Shown: positions 61,501 to 64,000 of the stretch, piece by piece
How positions within the stretch are numbered: the first letter of the stretch is position 1
Layout: each line of letters starts with the position of its first letter
Source: Quercus robur
Taxonomy: Eukaryota; Streptophyta; Magnoliopsida; Fagales; Fagaceae
Assembly: GCF_932294415.1 (NCBI RefSeq)
Contig: NC_065539.1
Location: 33,916,001-33,980,000, forward strand
Length of the DNA: 64,000 nt
Reading direction: 5' to 3'
Notes under the pieces: generated by a model
The model's input: only the letters and a program-made list of their open reading frames with translations
Database searches by the model: none
Told to the model about the DNA's origin: nothing
Translations under genes and position numbers: made by a program

Positions 61501-62711
61501 TAGAATTAATTGATTGGAATGTGCACAGATGGGATAGGGAGAGGATTTATATGTGTTTCAATCAGTTTGATACTGAGGCAATTCTGAAAATTACGTTGAG
61601 CAGGAGACATGTACAAGACAGATTGGTCTGGAAGTTTGGGCGCAAGGGGAAGTACGAGGTTAAGTCGGGTTATCATATGGCTCGTATGTTAGATGGAGAC
61701 ACCAATGGAAGGGAGGAGAGTGCAGTCCCAAGGAGAAACCACCGACTCTGGAACCAACTTTGGCAACTCCATGTGCCTAGCAAAATCAAAGTTTTTGGCT
61801 AGAGGGCGTGCCTTAATATTTTGCCATCAAAGGTGAACCTAGTTCGACGACAAGTGTTGCAGGAAGATAGGTGTGATTTATGCAGACGGTATCCAGAGAC
61901 GATTGTCCATGCAATATGGGATTGTAGTGCTGCTCAGGACGTTTGGGCTGGGTCCACTGTCCGGATACAGAAGTGTGGTGGGGAGTTTGATGATTTTATG
62001 CAGCTTTTTCATGCTATGATGGCCAAACTTTCAGTTGAAGAGCTCGAGACTTTTTTAGTCCAATGCTGGCTTATTTGGCATCATAGAAACTCGCTGTTAT
62101 ATGGTGGTAGCATGCAACATCCTGTGCAGTTAAACAAGAGAGCCACAGATTATCTAAAGGAGTACCAAGAGGCTCAGAGTTCCTTGGCAGTTGGTTCGGT
62201 CTCTACTGATTTTCTGTAGAATTGGAAGCCTCCAACGGGTCAGCTATATAAGCTGAATTTTGATGCGGCTATCTTCGCTAATAGTTCAGGGATTGGTGTG
62301 GTGATCCGGAACGCTGCTGGGGAGGTTATGACAGCTCTTTCTGCAAGGGGGGCAGTGGTGATTAACAGTGAGGAAGCGGAAGCGATGGCCTGCCGGAAAG
62401 CTCTAGAGTTTGCTATTGATGCAGGGTTCTCGGAACTGGTTGTGGAAGGGGACAACTCGGTAGTTTTGTCCTCTGTTTCATCCACTAATCCAGACTGGTC
62501 GTGCTTGGGGGTGATTTATGATTATATTAGACACTTAGCAGCAGGTCTTCATTATGTCTCTTTTAATTGTATTCGGCGTGGTGCCAATTCAATAGCCCAT
62601 TCACTAGCTAGATATGCTAATGTTCTAGATGAGGAAGTTGTGTGGTTGGAAGATTCTCTGCCACCAGCTCATGATGCTTTGTACTTTGACTCTTCTTTTC
62701 TAAATGAATGA
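58584..62711 (+). pseudogene. LINE ORF2 (endonuclease, reverse transcriptase, RNase H), six internal stops
   Basis: This single frame of 1376 codons nicks DNA and reverse-transcribes the element in active relatives. The domains in order are: AP-type endonuclease (NCQG near residue 9, MET, GDFNAIL at 138-144, SDHVPI before 59277); reverse transcriptase (PGPDGMN, RPISLCN, LKLDVSKAYDQVEW, GLRQGDPLSPYLF, FADD at residues 692-695); zf-RVT (about 61755-62010, with CDLC…H…C); and plant LINE RNase H (FDAA at 62259, EAEA, EGDN, ARY). Stops are at 59058 (TAG), 59277 (TAA), 59697 (TAG), 61137 (TGA), 61800 (TAG) and 62217 (TAG). No frameshift was found. A G homopolymer sits near 58780. Confidence 0.92.
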
Positions 62712-62749
62712 AGTTTGACAGGGCTTTCAAAAAACCAGTTTATGTTTTT

Positions 62750-62858
62750 GAATTTAAAATTATTTAACTAAAAGATAGAGGTATTTTAGAGAGTTTAAGA
62801 ATTTGTATACGAATATTTTTGTACGCAAATGATGAAACTCAAACAGAGAATTCTATTA
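62750..62858. other. AT-rich spacer between LINE and SINE
   Basis: Nothing recognisable is seen here. Confidence 0.4.
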
Positions 62859-62962
62859 TTTTTTTGATGATTCAATAATTGGGAGAAGAGGGATTTGAAC
62901 CCTAGATGTCTCCTTTGGAAACACCAAGAGGTGCCAACCAGTTAAGCTATAAGGTTCTTGGC
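62859..62962 (-). mobile_element. tRNA-derived SINE
   Basis: On the minus strand a pol III A box, TAGCTTAACTGG (62949-62938), and a B box, GGTTCAAATCC (62901-62891), have tRNA-like spacing, and an A-rich tail lies at 62865-62856. The sequence does not fold as an intact tRNA that I can see, and no clear target duplication was found. Confidence 0.6.
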
Positions 62963-63900
62963 GAGCATTTTGTTATTAGTAGTATAAATAGATACTCTGT
63001 ATATATATATTTATGAATGTATAATTTCCACAACTAACAAATATAAGAAGTAAGAATATTTATTGTTATAATATATGGGTTACAGCGTTAACCATGTAAA
63101 TGAATGAAGGTTGTATCTGGACATAATTTACTAACGTGCTTTCTGTATCTCATGCAATCAGATAATTAACACTGTTATCTAGGGAAAAAACACACACACC
63201 CCTAGCTTATTAGTAGCAATTTTTAACAAGATGACATCCATCCTCTAATAAAAAAATAAAATAAGCAGTTTTATCTGCAAATCTTAAAATTTGGGTAAAA
63301 GATTTACCCAAAGATGTGGTTGTTCTTTTCCAGTCAGATCTTCCTTGAGTTTTGTTTTTTGTTTTGCTGTGTTGTTGGTTTTTTTAATAAAATCTCGAAT
63401 ACCTTTGTCTCAAAAAAATTAAATAAATAAAATAAGCAGTTATCAAGTATCTTGCACATTAATCGGTACTTTATGTTGTTTTAAAAAGAAACGTATAAAA
63501 TTTAAATTTTCTATCTCTGCTGGCCTGTAATTATTGAAATATCCAAAAAATAATAATAGTAATCTAGGCATTAGTGCCGAACAGTGCAAAAGATAACTAA
63601 AGAAAAAAAAACCGTACAAAGGTATGGGTTAATCTTTATTAATGTTGTATTATATGATTTTTCTTTTTTTTGAAAGGTGAATCTATTTCTTTATAGTTTT
63701 TTGAGAATGTATTTCTTTATAGTTTATAGACTTAATATGTCAAGATTTGGCGAGGGCCCCGATAGATTAACCTCTACATCTATGTTTAATCTAATTTTAA
63801 AAAATAGGCAAATGGCTTTTATTTTAAAAGGCAATCTAATTTGAACCATTTTGGTTGGAAAACTAGGTTTGAAGGTTTTAAATTTCTAAAGTTCAAATTG
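62963..63900. other. AT-rich intergenic DNA
   Basis: No gene, RNA or bounded element is seen. A short (TA)n lies near 63001. Confidence 0.4.
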
Positions 63901-63904
63901 CATC

Positions 63905-64000
63905 TGCTCACGGTTTTAGTTAGCTCAATTAGTTAGATAGAGCTTTTTTTTTTTTCTGTCATATAATGGATTTAAATTTCATCTACAACAAAATGTAATT
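63905..64000 (+). mobile_element. Decayed tRNA-derived SINE, cut by window edge
   Basis: An A box-like TAGCTCAATTAG (63921-63932) and a B box-like GGATTTAAATTTC (63968-63980) are followed by 'catctacaac'. The spacing suits a SINE; the right part lies outside the window. Confidence 0.5.

Larger units (their letters stand above)
57112..62732 (+). mobile_element. Full-length plant L1-type LINE, disabled by in-frame stops
   Basis: The element is bounded by a 17-bp target duplication, aaccagtttatgttttt (57095-57111 and 62733-62749), with a very short A tail before the right copy. It has a 5' UTR, ORF1 and ORF2 in the usual order. Every coding part keeps its frame; only stop codons interrupt it (one in ORF1, six in ORF2). 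Confidence 0.93.

Noticed and set aside
62891-62949. Intact tRNA gene
   Set aside because: The A and B boxes fit, but a full cloverleaf with acceptor stem is not evident and an A-rich tail follows, so a SINE is the better reading.

Overview
This is nuclear DNA from a flowering plant, probably a woody eudicot. The DNA is AT-rich, spliced plant genes are present, and most of the window is transposable elements: LTR retrotransposons with Tat/Grande-like signals, Helitrons, Mutator, hAT and Harbinger elements, a plant L1 LINE and tRNA-derived SINEs. Species cannot be fixed from the sequence alone.

The only cellular genes I can support are three copies, all on the minus strand, of a peroxisomal 1,4-dihydroxy-2-naphthoyl-CoA thioesterase (DHNAT, vitamin K1 pathway). 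Copy A (1335-2975) and copy C (45691-47471) are open three-exon genes ending in the peroxisomal signal AKL. Copy B (40838-43593) is a pseudogene. All three lie in homologous segments that include flanking DNA, so they arose by segmental duplication. About 38 kb of nested elements now separates A from B.

Layout: 168-7770 is the copy A block, carrying a Mutator-like element (237-1110), a Helitron (3659-6152) and a palindromic MITE inside that Helitron (5255-5413). From 8686 to about 38500 lies a pile of same-strand Helitron-related segments. Three complete non-autonomous LTR elements are nested in it: TL1 (14524-20516), TL2 (22193-29665) and TL3 (30672-36869), plus a solo LTR (10487-11305). 40680-44900 is the copy B block with a Copia-like solo LTR in an intron. 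45410-48700 is the copy C block with a hAT element in an intron. 48700-57090 is intergenic DNA with MITEs and another solo LTR (53910-54630). 57112-62732 is a full-length L1 LINE carrying only in-frame stop codons, and 62750-64000 holds two SINE-like sequences.

The most unusual content is the TL1-TL3 group. None keeps gag-pol. Each has a primer binding site, a polypurine tract, target-site duplications, and one or two internal modules. A module consists of a TATA box, a short conserved ORF, a 3' region with a poly(A) signal, and then a large tandem array (period 78-81 bp). The modules always run antisense to the retroelement. Antisense genes and tandem repeats are known in Tat/Grande-type retrotransposons, but the duplicated module, the homologous arrays of different period and the loss of all other genes make this group worth studying.

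Nearly every insertion boundary was checked by target-site duplication, and three were also checked against an unoccupied copy of the same site elsewhere in the window.
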